The notes under the pieces: generated by a model
The model's database searches: none
The model's input: only the letters and a program-made list of their open reading frames with translations
Told to the model about the DNA's origin: nothing
Made by a program: the position numbers and the translations under genes
Part shown: piece after piece, positions 33,057 to 41,993 of the stretch
Layout of the letters: each line of letters opens with the position of its first letter
How positions within the stretch are numbered: position 1 is the first letter of the stretch
Assembly: GCA_050011315.1 (NCBI GenBank)
Contig: JBEKJI010000005.1
Location: forward strand, 1 to 64,000
Direction: 5' to 3'
From: Fen-549 sp050011315
Lineage (GTDB): Bacteria > Actinomycetota > Thermoleophilia > Gaiellales > Gaiellaceae
Length of the DNA stretch: 64,000 nucleotides

Positions 33057-34772
33057 TCATGCGGTGCGCAGGTGTCGGAGAAGCGGCGAAGGATCGGCTT
33101 GCGGCGTGAGGATGACCCAGCGCTTGGAGGCTCGAGTAACGGCAACGTAGAAGAGCCGGCGACCGGCGTCGTCGTCGGGGAACTGACGCTGCCCGACGTT
33201 AACGATAATCACGACGTCGAACTCCTTGCCTTTCGCCTGGTGTGCCGTCATCACGTACAGCCCGCGACCGAGTCGCGGAGCGGCCTGCGCGGCGACGGCG
33301 ACACTCTCGGCGTAGCGCTGAAGCGCCTCGTCGAGACTCGTAGTGCCGTCACCGAACGCGTCGGCTGTCGAGCGAAGGGCGCGGACGGCTTCTACACGCG
33401 GCAGGTGGTGTTTAAGCGAGCACGTGTCTAGCGCGTCGACGACGCTCGCGAAGTAGCTGCTTGGGCCGTGCTCGTACAGGGGAGCGAGCGCACGGAGAAG
33501 GCTCTTAGCTTCATCGCCGCAATTCCCGGCGAGGTTGACGCCATCGGTTGTTAGGCGCTTCTTGACGGTGCTGACGACGGAGGGGTCGAGACTCGGCACG
33601 AGCTTAACGACGCGGTCAATCGCGTGAGCCGCCACGTTTTTAGCGTCGCCGAGCAGAGGTAGCTGCTCGATCTCATCACGCGCCTCCTCGAAGTCATCTC
33701 CTCCGCCAAGCTGTCGCGGATAGAGCCCCTGTTTGCAGAGGTACGAACGCAGCTTGCCGACATCGTCGTTGAATGCAGCGATGACCGCAACCGTATCCAT
33801 GCCCTCCTTAAGCGCGCTTGCTGCTTCGCCCTTCACTCGTGGAAGCATCTGGTTGAAGTACTGGAAGCTCGCGACTTTCAGCTCAGCAGGCACCTTGGCC
33901 TGCGCGGCCTGTTCTTCAAGGCCCGCTCGAACAGCGAGCAGCCACCGGCCGGTCACTTCCTGCCCGTGCCAGCGGTGCGGAGTGCGCAGTTCAAAGCGCT
34001 CATCGCACTCCTCGGCATGGCGGTCGAGACGTTCGTGCTTTGAGCCACGGAAGCCATAGATCAGCTGCAGCGGGTCGGCCAGGATGATGAGGCGCTCGTG
34101 CCCGAGGCGACGCACAACAGCGTCTTGCAGCTCCGACGCATCCTGATGCTCGTCCGCGATCACGACTGGATAGCGACGCTTGTACGCGTCGTCGAGCACT
34201 GGATACGTCTCGAGCAGCTGCCAGAAAAGCGCGCCGAGATCGTCGAACGTCACATGGCCCGCGTGGATTTCCGTTTCGATTGCACCGAGTAGCTGCCTCC
34301 GTGTGGGTTCGTTAGGCGTGCGCTCGTCGTGGAATCGCTCGAAACGTTGCTCCGCAAACGCTTCAAGAAAGCCTTTGTACACGTTAAGCGCGGCGACGGC
34401 TTGTGCGTCCACGGCTTTGAGAGTTTCGAGGCGTTGCCGCCAACTCGTCATTTCTGATTCGAGCGGCAGGCCGAGAGCGCGGCGATACGCCCACACCTCG
34501 CGACGGAAGAAGCCGTGATAGTTCGCTACCTCGACCTGGCGGCGTACCTCTGGGCGAAGCTGGCGTGCCGCTTCGCTTTCTAGTTGAACGCGAGCCTGAT
34601 TCGAGAAGGTGACGAGTAGGACCCTGCTTTCGGGCGCTAAGTCCGGAACGATCGTTCCGGCCAAACGAACGGAGACCGCGGTCTTTCCGGTACCGGGCGG
34701 TGCGACCACCAGGAGGTGATGACCGCCGGAGGCGCAAAGCGCATCGTGATCGGGGTCGTACCGCAGGGTCAC
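33057..34772 (-). CDS. gajB: Gabija protein GajB, UvrD-like helicase
   Basis: A 571-residue superfamily 1 helicase: Walker A VVAPPGTGKTAVS (about residues 22-34), VTFSNQARVQLESEA (motif Ia), VVIADEHQDASELQD (Walker B near 207), DPLQLIYGFRGSKHERLDRH (motif III/IV), and VMTAHQAKGKEFDVVIIVNV plus LFYVAVTRASKRWVIL (motifs V-VI). In Gabija, GajB partners the OLD-type nuclease GajA; GajB senses nucleotide depletion or DNA ends and activates cleavage. GTG 34772 overlaps the gajA stop (GTGA), as in Gabija operons. The length is slightly above the usual 500 residues. Confidence 0.8.
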   Translation of the reverse strand: MTLRYDPDHDALCASGGHHLLVVAPPGTGKTAVSVRLAGTIVPDLAPESRVLLVTFSNQARVQLESEAARQLRPEVRRQVEVANYHGFFRREVWAYRRALGLPLESEMTSWRQRLETLKAVDAQAVAALNVYKGFLEAFAEQRFERFHDERTPNEPTRRQLLGAIETEIHAGHVTFDDLGALFWQLLETYPVLDDAYKRRYPVVIADEHQDASELQDAVVRRLGHERLIILADPLQLIYGFRGSKHERLDRHAEECDERFELRTPHRWHGQEVTGRWLLAVRAGLEEQAAQAKVPAELKVASFQYFNQMLPRVKGEAASALKEGMDTVAVIAAFNDDVGKLRSYLCKQGLYPRQLGGGDDFEEARDEIEQLPLLGDAKNVAAHAIDRVVKLVPSLDPSVVSTVKKRLTTDGVNLAGNCGDEAKSLLRALAPLYEHGPSSYFASVVDALDTCSLKHHLPRVEAVRALRSTADAFGDGTTSLDEALQRYAESVAVAAQAAPRLGRGLYVMTAHQAKGKEFDVVIIVNVGQRQFPDDDAGRRLFYVAVTRASKRWVILTPQADPSPLLRHLRTA

Positions 34773-36640
34773 GCCGCCATCGAGATCTCACCGACGGGAG
34801 TGCAGCCAGTGGCGATCCATCCGTCGAGTTCGCGAAGCGCGCGCGCGAATGGCTCCGGCACCGCACCGTCGACCTCGATGATCGTCTCAGCGACGATTCG
34901 CCCCTGGCGGGCGCCCTTCATCTCAAACGGCGCGGCCGTCTTACTGGCGAGCGCTATGGCTACAAGTAAGCGGGCCTCGGCCTCGGTCAGCGCACCAAGC
35001 AACTCGACGAGCGTCTCAGCCGCCTTCATCACCTCGCGCTTCGTGTCGTCAATCTCGCCGACAGCGCTGACGAGGTAGTAGCGCTGCTCGTCCCACGAGT
35101 AACCTCGGCTCGTCGCGAGCGCGTCGAGGGCCTTTGTGAGTGCGTTCAGTGAAGCTGCCTGAGCGAGCGCCTGCTCGAGGTTCTGCCGCCCCTCCGCGGC
35201 ATTGTGCGCAAGGAACGCGTCGCAGTGGCCCTCACCGCGCAGTCGAGCGACTTCCTCCGGGGCATCCTGCTCGACCCAAGCGATAACCGTCTTCCCGGCC
35301 TCTTTGAGTAGCTGGGCCATCATAGGCATGTTGCTCGCGCCTTCGCAGTTCACTACGTCGAGACCGAGTTGCTCGGCAGGCCGGATCGTCGGATCTGCGG
35401 CAAGCTGCTCGGCACTCCCGTCTTCGGCCTGCTTCGGCGGTGTCGCCAGCGACCGCCAGAAAGTCTCGATCACAGCACGGTCGCTAGGCCCCTCGACAAG
35501 CAGCGGGATACGTGCGAAGAGCGCGCGTACCACTGAGCGGTCGAGCCAGCGCTCGTACTTCTGACGAACAGGCTCGGACAGGGTTTTCCGAAGAAGACGT
35601 GCTCCGACGCCAGCTGTGCGTTCGTCGACGAGCAGAAAGTCGTCGATCGAGAAGGCGCGGGCGATCTCCGGCGAATGCGTCACCACGAACACCTGGCCGC
35701 CGCGATCAACGATGCCGCTCAGCATGTGCGCTACTTGCGTCTGCCGAAGCGGCTCGAGTGCCTCCTCGGGCTCTTCGAACCCTCCGATCGTAGGTTCTTC
35801 TGCCGCCTGCGCCAGGTGGAGCAGGATTGCGACGAGCAAGAGCCGCTGCGCGCCGCGACCCTGCCTGAAGACTGGGATCTGCACTGCACCACCAGGCATC
35901 GTCAGTCGCAGCGACTGAAGAAGTGCTCGCAGCGAGATCGCGCCCGCTTCGAACTGCGGCAGTTCCGCCGCTGCGAGCAACCCAAGCGTGCGTAGGTCGG
36001 CGGCGAGCGTCTCAAGCTTTCCGTGTATCCCTGGCTCGGCATTCACTGAGCCCGCGCCCTGCTCAAACGCGTCTTTCAGCGACTTTGCTGCCGGGTCTAG
36101 GTCGATGTCGCCAAACAACTGCTCGAGAAGTCCGCCTTGATAGAAGGCAAGCTGCCGAGACGGGTCGCGCGCTCGTCCGTCGAAGACCCAGCCGACTTTC
36201 GATCGGATGCCCGGCGAAAAACGCGCACCGCCCGACTCTTCCTTCGCAAACTCGTGGACGAGGTCGAAGTCCTGCGTCCCTCGCACGCGAACCCGCACGA
36301 CCGCCTCGACGTCGTCACCACCCGGCTCCGGCACGAGCTGCTCACCTTCGGCCCTCCACCCCTCGAGGTGGCGACGAACCTCCGCCATGAACGCCGGCGG
36401 CAACTCTCCAATTACTGCCTCGATTACAAACCCTGGTGCCGTCTCCCTATTGAAGTAGTCGATCTCGGTCGGTGCGGGTCGCTGTCGCCCAAGCCCAGCG
36501 TGAAGTAGCAGATCAAGCGCCTCGAGGATCGTACTCTTGCCCGCGTTGTTCGGCCCAAGAATCACCGTCTTCGGCCCCGGCGCGAGCGTCAGGTCACGGA
36601 TTCCTCGGAAGCGCTCGATCTTCAGACGGTGAATCCGCAT
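34769..36640 (-). CDS. gajA: Gabija protein GajA, OLD-type ATPase/TOPRIM nuclease
   Basis: A 623-residue protein from ATG 36640 (GTG 36652 also in frame). ABC-type ATPase: VILGPNNAGKSTILEAL (Walker A near residue 30), FRQGRGAQRLLLVAILLHLA (signature region), TIGGFEEPEEALEP (Walker B) and VFVVTHSPE (His switch). C-terminal TOPRIM: IPLLVEGPSDRAVIE with the catalytic Glu, a second acidic pair in VIAWVEQDAPEE, and a late Lys (EMKGARQGRI). This is the GajA architecture, an anti-phage DNA endonuclease held off by nucleotides. Divergent from the SbcD-like gene at 36778 across a 125-base promoter gap containing TTGACA (36672-36677). Confidence 0.85.
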   Translation of the reverse strand: MRIHRLKIERFRGIRDLTLAPGPKTVILGPNNAGKSTILEALDLLLHAGLGRQRPAPTEIDYFNRETAPGFVIEAVIGELPPAFMAEVRRHLEGWRAEGEQLVPEPGGDDVEAVVRVRVRGTQDFDLVHEFAKEESGGARFSPGIRSKVGWVFDGRARDPSRQLAFYQGGLLEQLFGDIDLDPAAKSLKDAFEQGAGSVNAEPGIHGKLETLAADLRTLGLLAAAELPQFEAGAISLRALLQSLRLTMPGGAVQIPVFRQGRGAQRLLLVAILLHLAQAAEEPTIGGFEEPEEALEPLRQTQVAHMLSGIVDRGGQVFVVTHSPEIARAFSIDDFLLVDERTAGVGARLLRKTLSEPVRQKYERWLDRSVVRALFARIPLLVEGPSDRAVIETFWRSLATPPKQAEDGSAEQLAADPTIRPAEQLGLDVVNCEGASNMPMMAQLLKEAGKTVIAWVEQDAPEEVARLRGEGHCDAFLAHNAAEGRQNLEQALAQAASLNALTKALDALATSRGYSWDEQRYYLVSAVGEIDDTKREVMKAAETLVELLGALTEAEARLLVAIALASKTAAPFEMKGARQGRIVAETIIEVDGAVPEPFARALRELDGWIATGCTPVGEISMAA

Positions 36641-36777
36641 TTCGGCGGACACTTACATAAAACGTCACCTGTTGACAACACGTGGGGTGAGGGGAGCCGC
36701 GATGGGAATCTGAGCTTCAACGATGAAGCCGGGCAGCAAGCCGTCGGTATTCGCGAGAGTCGTCAGAATGTACATCC

Positions 36778-38034
36778 ATGCGTCTACTCCACCTCGCTGA
36801 CCTCCACCTCGACAGCCCGATGCGCGGGCTGTCGGTGCATGAGGGCGCGCCGGACACGGCGGCGAGCTGTACGCGGGAGGCGTTCGAGGCGGCCGTGCTT
36901 TTCGCGCTAGCGGAGAGCATCGATCTCGTGTTGATCGGAGGCGATGTTTACGACGGCGACTGGCAAGACTTCAGCACCGGCGTGTTCTTCGCCCGCCAGC
37001 TCGCCCAACTGCGCGACGGCGGGATCCCGGTCGTGGTGATCTCCGGAAACCATGATGCTGCAAGCACGATTACGCGTCGCCTCACGCTGCCCGAGGGGAC
37101 AAGAACTCTTTCCGCGAAAGCGCCCGAGACTGTTCGCTTCGAGGAGCTTGGTGTTGCGGTGCATGGTCAGAGTTTCGCTACTCGCGAAGTGACCGAAAAC
37201 CTCGTCGCCGCCTACCCGCCTGCCGTTCCGGACATGATCAACGTCGGGCTGCTGCATACGAGCCTCGCAGGTCACCCCGATCACGATACGTACGCGGCCT
37301 GCTCGGCGCAGGACCTAGAAAGGCTCGGCTACGACTACTGGGCGCTCGGCCACATTCATATGCGAGGCCGTGCGTGCGACGGGCCGCCGGCGTTCTACTC
37401 CGGCTGCATTCAAGGGCGTAGCGTTCGTGAGTGCGGCGCTCGCGGTGGGCTCCTGGTCGAACTGGAGCGCGGCGAGGAGCCGAGCGTCGAGCCCGTCAAC
37501 TTCGACGTGCTGCGCTGGGCGATCGCGGAGATCGACTGCACCGCGACTGAGAAGCTCGACGACCTTATCGGGCATGCCCGCTCGACGTTCGGGGGTCTTC
37601 TCGACAATGCCGACGGGCTGCCCGTCGCCTCCCGGACACGGCTCACGGGCGAGTCCCCTCTGCATAACTGGCTGCTCGCCGAGAGCGAGCGGCTCCACGC
37701 CGAGCTCGTGTTGGCGGCCAACGATGTCGCTCCGGACATGCTGTGGCTCGGAAGCGTGTCTGTCGGCACGACGACGCCAACAGCCGGGGGGGCCGCTTAC
37801 GACCCCGACTTCGAGAGCGCGCTGGGAGCCATCTTGGAGGACGCTCGCACGCGCGAGGATCTCAATGGTGCGCTAGAAGAGGTGCTTGCGCGCACTCCGC
37901 GCGACCTACTCGACGTGGCTGGACCGCTGTACTGGTTGGCTGATCGCGACGCCGCACTCGAGCGGATGCTCGAGTTGGGTCAGGCGCGCCTCACAACAGA
38001 TCTCGGTGAGAGCCCGGCGGAGCGGGGCGAATAG
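36778..38034 (+). CDS. SbcD/Mre11-like DNA exonuclease (YhaO-type metallophosphoesterase)
   Basis: A 418-residue calcineurin-like phosphoesterase: LLHLADLHLDSPMRG, IGGDVYDGD, VISGNHDA, LLHTSLAGHP and WALGHIHMRG, i.e. all five metal-binding motifs of Mre11/SbcD-type nucleases. With its downstream partner it should form an SbcCD/Rad50-Mre11-like complex that processes double-strand DNA ends. Ends 1 base before the GTG of the next gene (TAG at 38032-38034, GTG at 38036). It is divergent from gajA; the intergenic gap has a TTGACA element. Whether it belongs to the defence island or is host repair is unknown. Confidence 0.85.
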   Translation: MRLLHLADLHLDSPMRGLSVHEGAPDTAASCTREAFEAAVLFALAESIDLVLIGGDVYDGDWQDFSTGVFFARQLAQLRDGGIPVVVISGNHDAASTITRRLTLPEGTRTLSAKAPETVRFEELGVAVHGQSFATREVTENLVAAYPPAVPDMINVGLLHTSLAGHPDHDTYAACSAQDLERLGYDYWALGHIHMRGRACDGPPAFYSGCIQGRSVRECGARGGLLVELERGEEPSVEPVNFDVLRWAIAEIDCTATEKLDDLIGHARSTFGGLLDNADGLPVASRTRLTGESPLHNWLLAESERLHAELVLAANDVAPDMLWLGSVSVGTTTPTAGGAAYDPDFESALGAILEDARTREDLNGALEEVLARTPRDLLDVAGPLYWLADRDAALERMLELGQARLTTDLGESPAERGE

Positions 38035-38035
38035 C

Positions 38036-41000
38036 GTGCGCTTTCGCGAGCTGCGACTCGTCGCGTTCGGCCCGTTCACCGACCAGGTAATCGACTTCGG
38101 CGAACCCACAGAGTGCGACTTGCACATCGTGCTCGGCCTCAACGAGGCTGGCAAGAGTTCAGCTCGACGCGCGATTCAGGCTTTGCTGTTCGGCTTCCCT
38201 CATATCACCCCCGATGCGCACGTTCATCCCTACGAGCATTTGCGTGTCGGCGCGCTGCTCGACACCAACGACGGACAGAGCATCGAACTCGCGCGCGTGA
38301 AGGCGCGCCAGCGTGATCTTCGCGACGTCGCAGACGAGCCACTCGACGACAGCGTGCTACGCCACATGCTCGGCGGAATCGACGAAGCGCTCTATGACCG
38401 CCTGTTCCTTTTCGATCACGACGAGCTGCGTCAAGGCGGTGCCGGATTGCTTGCCGGCGGTGGCGACTTTGGCGTATCGCTCTTTGGCGCCACCCTCGGC
38501 ACCGGCAATCTCGCCGCGGTGCGCCGCGATCTCCACCAACGCGGTGAAGCGCTATTCAAGTCGGATGCGAAGGCGCGTAAGCCACTTCTAAACGCCGCGC
38601 TACACGACTATCGCGACCATATCGAGCAGGCGCGCAGCCTATCGGTTAAACCGCGCGAATACGAGCTAGCCTCAGCTCGCGTTGACGAACTCGCCCGCGA
38701 GCGCCAGACGAAGACCAGTGAAGTAGCGACGCTCGAGAGTGAAGAGCGCGCGCTCGGACGCCTGGCTTCGGTTACAGGACCGCTCGCCCGCCGTCAGACC
38801 GTCGTCGCTGAACTAGAGGCATTCCCCGACCTGCCCGTCTTGGCGCGGGATGCCACGACACGCCGTGAGGTTGCGCTCGAGAAGCGTGAGCACGCAGACG
38901 GCCAACTCGAGACTGCGAACACCGCCCTTGAAGAGCTGCAGAGCAAGATCACCGCCGTGATCGTCCCAGACGCGCTTCTCGAGCGCGCCGCCGAGATCCA
39001 AGCGCTCGCCGGAGAAATCTCGATGCACGAGAAGGCACTACGAGACCGCGGCAAGCTCTCACGCGAGTTCGAGACGCAAAAGAAGGCTAACACTGAACTC
39101 CGCGTCCAGCTAGGCAGCGCGGTACCCGAGCATCCCGCCGCCGTGGGTCGCGCACTACGCGCGTCAATCGAGAAGCTCGGTGACGATCAGGCGACACTGT
39201 TTGAGCGGCTACGCGCCGCACAGGAGTACCTGCAGGAGTGCGACGAAGCCAACGACCGGGCAGCGAAAGCGCTGAAGGGCGCCACTTCGGCCCCCGACGC
39301 GCCTGACGCAATCGTGACGTGGGCGGCCGCGGCCGCCGAGCGGGTGCCGCTTTCTCTCGCAGCTAGCAAACAGAAAGGTGTTGTTGAGCGCACGATCGCC
39401 AAGCTCATCGCGACCACTGAAGTGTTAAGTCCAGCCTTCGACCCTCGCACACGACCATCTACCGAGCCCCCACCGGCAGCCGTAATCGCCGCGCACCAAT
39501 CACAAGTAGACGAACTCGACACGCAATTCGCGGAGCAGCGCGCCGAGCGCAATCGCCTAGCCCACCAGCGCGATCAGCTGCAGGTTCAGCTTGCGGCGCT
39601 TGGTGCGGACGAAGTCGAGAACACGAGGGAGCAGATGATTTCTGCCAGGAATGAGCGTGACCAGCGCTTCGCTCATCTCGGCGATCGCCTCGAAGAGGCT
39701 GACCTCGACGGAGCTCGCGGCGCCCACGAGCAACTCGGTGTCGCGCTATCGCAGACGGACGAGTTGGCGGACACGCTCATCACTCAGGCCGACCAAGTCC
39801 ACCTCACGGCAGAGGTGGCGGAGATCGTAAAGCAGTTCGGTGAGCGCGAGAATGATCTCGCGGAAATCACGAGCCGGCGCGAAGAGCTTCTTACGACCTG
39901 GCGCGGGCTCTGGGGACCTTGCAGCATCGTGCCCCTCGATGACGCCAGCGCGATGCTTTCGTGGCGTGAACGGTACGAAGAACTCAGCGCACAGTACGCC
40001 GACCTCGTAATACAACTATCCGAACACGAAGAAGCCCTTCTCAATTCCGAAGAGACGGCAACCGAGCTCCGGGCGGCGCTTGAATCCGCAGGCTCGCCCG
40101 CCGATCGGGATCTGCCACTTGAGCAGCTCGTCGAGCACGCCCGTCTGATCGTCGACCGTACTCGGTCGGCGATCACCGAGCATGAACAGCTCGTCAGCGA
40201 TGCCAACGATGCAGCGGAGGAGTTCGTAAAAGCGCAGCGTGCCGTGCAACAGGCCGAAAAGAAACTCGAGGACTGGGTCGGCCTTTGGGCGAAGGCTCTT
40301 CGACCGCTCACGATCTCGGCCGAAACGACGCCCACAGAGGCGCGCGCCACCATTGCACTCCTCGACGATTTCGCAGACAGCGAGAAGACCACGGCGGATC
40401 TCGCCCATCGCATAGAGAGCATCACCGCCGACTACGACGCGTTCGCGAGCTCTGTCCGTGCGCTCGCAGAGGTACTCGTGCCCGACTTACTAGAGCGCGA
40501 CGCGATAGAGCTGATTCGCGAGTTAAGCCGTCGCGCCGAGGTTGCCAGGACCGCCGCGACGAACCGTGCGCAGCTCGAAGAACGCAAGCGCAGTACGTTG
40601 GAGCGAATTGCCGAACTTGAAGAGGAGCTGAGCGACGCCAACGGAGTACTCTCGCGCCTATGCGAGCAGGCGCAGTGCGGCACCGCGGATGAGCTGCCTG
40701 CAGTCGAGACCCAGGTAGCGACACGCGACCGGTTGCGCGACGAATTAGTCGAACTCGATAAGCGCATTGTTGAACAGGGCGAGCAATCGGTCGACGAACT
40801 TCGGCAGCTCCTTGGGGAGCGCACAGGTGACGATCTTGCGGGCGAGCTTGCTGCCCACCACGACACTCTCCAGGTCGCCAAGAGCGAGCTCGAAACGCTT
40901 GTGGAGGAGCACACGGAAGCCATCGCAGGACTCCGCCAACTCGACCACGGCACCGAGGCGGCGCTCGAGCGCGAGAACGCCGAGCACACCGCTGCGCGCA

Positions 41001-41512
41001 TCGGAGAGCTAGCCGAGCGCTACCTCGCCGAGCGTGTCGCCGCGATACTGCTCGCGCGCGCGATCGAATATCACCGCGAGCACAGCGCCCAGCCTATTCT
41101 CGAACGAGCTCAGCAACTGCTCCCCCAGCTCACCGCAAACTCGCTCACTCGACTGTTCGTCGACGACGAGGGCAACGACCAACCCGTACTTATGGCGCGT
41201 CGCGCTAACGGCAGCGAGCTCGGCGTCGGCGGAATGAGCGACGGTACGCTCGATCAGCTCTACCTCGCTCTGCGCCTCGCGGCGCTCGAGCATCATCTCG
41301 ACGCACTGCCACCACTTCCGGTGCTGCTAGACGACATCCTCGTCAACTACGACGATCTTCGTGTCGCCGCCAGCGTGCCAGCCCTCGCCGAGGTCGCCCA
41401 GCGCACCCAGGTGATCGTGCTGACGCACCACCAGCACGTCGCCACCATCGCCCAAGACACGCTCGGCGATCGTGTACGCGTTCACCTTCTCGGGACTGCC
41501 TCAACTCCTTGA
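38036..41512 (+). CDS. SbcC/Rad50-like ATPase (YhaN-type) with coiled coil
   Basis: An 1158-residue SMC-like protein. N-terminal ATP-binding half with Walker A VLGLNEAGKSSARRA (about residue 33-47) and a GGxxDEALYDRLFLFDHDEL region typical of YhaN. Long coiled coils fill residues about 200-1000 with many Glu/Arg/Leu heptads. The C-terminal half carries GVGGMSDGTLDQLYLALRLA (signature) and LPVLLDDILVNYDDLR (Walker B) and VIVLTHHQHV (His switch). GTG 38036 follows the partner stop. The long frame upstream (from 37886) overlaps the SbcD-like gene and is not coding. It should be the ATP-driven partner of the 36778 nuclease. Confidence 0.85.
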   Translation: MRFRELRLVAFGPFTDQVIDFGEPTECDLHIVLGLNEAGKSSARRAIQALLFGFPHITPDAHVHPYEHLRVGALLDTNDGQSIELARVKARQRDLRDVADEPLDDSVLRHMLGGIDEALYDRLFLFDHDELRQGGAGLLAGGGDFGVSLFGATLGTGNLAAVRRDLHQRGEALFKSDAKARKPLLNAALHDYRDHIEQARSLSVKPREYELASARVDELARERQTKTSEVATLESEERALGRLASVTGPLARRQTVVAELEAFPDLPVLARDATTRREVALEKREHADGQLETANTALEELQSKITAVIVPDALLERAAEIQALAGEISMHEKALRDRGKLSREFETQKKANTELRVQLGSAVPEHPAAVGRALRASIEKLGDDQATLFERLRAAQEYLQECDEANDRAAKALKGATSAPDAPDAIVTWAAAAAERVPLSLAASKQKGVVERTIAKLIATTEVLSPAFDPRTRPSTEPPPAAVIAAHQSQVDELDTQFAEQRAERNRLAHQRDQLQVQLAALGADEVENTREQMISARNERDQRFAHLGDRLEEADLDGARGAHEQLGVALSQTDELADTLITQADQVHLTAEVAEIVKQFGERENDLAEITSRREELLTTWRGLWGPCSIVPLDDASAMLSWRERYEELSAQYADLVIQLSEHEEALLNSEETATELRAALESAGSPADRDLPLEQLVEHARLIVDRTRSAITEHEQLVSDANDAAEEFVKAQRAVQQAEKKLEDWVGLWAKALRPLTISAETTPTEARATIALLDDFADSEKTTADLAHRIESITADYDAFASSVRALAEVLVPDLLERDAIELIRELSRRAEVARTAATNRAQLEERKRSTLERIAELEEELSDANGVLSRLCEQAQCGTADELPAVETQVATRDRLRDELVELDKRIVEQGEQSVDELRQLLGERTGDDLAGELAAHHDTLQVAKSELETLVEEHTEAIAGLRQLDHGTEAALERENAEHTAARIGELAERYLAERVAAILLARAIEYHREHSAQPILERAQQLLPQLTANSLTRLFVDDEGNDQPVLMARRANGSELGVGGMSDGTLDQLYLALRLAALEHHLDALPPLPVLLDDILVNYDDLRVAASVPALAEVAQRTQVIVLTHHQHVATIAQDTLGDRVRVHLLGTASTP

Positions 41513-41906
41513 CATCGCATTCGATGGTGTCGCGGCGCGATCGAGGAAAGTAACGCTGGTCGCAACGTACAAGGGCGACGATCGCTCGGCGTCCGAAACG
41601 AACGAGGCGGCAGCCAGAGACAGAAGTGACAAATGTTACAATAGTCGTATGGAACGAAATCCGGAAAACATCGAGGCTCGCAGTCCGTTTGAGCTGAGGC
41701 CGGTCTTCTACAAGCTCTCCACAGTGAGAGCGCTCGGCGCAATCGCAATCAGGAGTGTCTGTTCATAGTCCCGGTCGCGTTCTAGCTTGAGTACGTGGGC
41801 AACCACGGATTGAGCGGGAGCCAGCCAACCGCCGCGTTGGATCGAGGTCGAGGGGTGACTCAAGCTCCGGCTCAATCCGATCAGATCGTGTGGTACGGTC
41901 GGAGAC
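41513..41906. other. Intergenic region before the Res-Mod operon; candidate -10 and operator
   Basis: Contains GTGACAAATGTTAC (41626-41639), an imperfect palindrome that overlaps TACAAT (41637-41642), a good -10 hexamer. No clear -35. Downstream, ATG 41649 opens a 39-codon frame (MERNPENIEARSPFELRPVF, then VFYKLSTVRALGAIAI) of uncertain reality. The rest, to 41906, shows nothing recognisable. This is the likely promoter/control region of the Res-Mod operon. Confidence 0.4.
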
Positions 41907-41993
41907 ATGGCCGAGCGGGACATGTCGGTAGTGCTGGGAGCGCTGCGACTGTCGGATAAACAGCTGCTCATGGTGATCGCGTCTCGCCTATGA
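41907..41993 (+). CDS. Possible 28-residue leader or small protein upstream of res
   Basis: ATG 41907 (MAERDMSVVLGALRLSDKQL, then LMVIASRL) ends TGA 41993, sharing ATGA with the res start at 41990. GGAG at 41901-41904 is close to the start. The protein is weakly hydrophobic and Leu-rich. It may be a translated leader coupling ribosomes to res, or a real small protein. Too short to judge by family. Confidence 0.4.
   Translation: MAERDMSVVLGALRLSDKQLLMVIASRL

Noticed and set aside
32776..33150. 125-codon plus-strand frame between gajB and 32094
   Set aside because: Overlaps the gajB 3' end, poor composition and no homology; likely chance.
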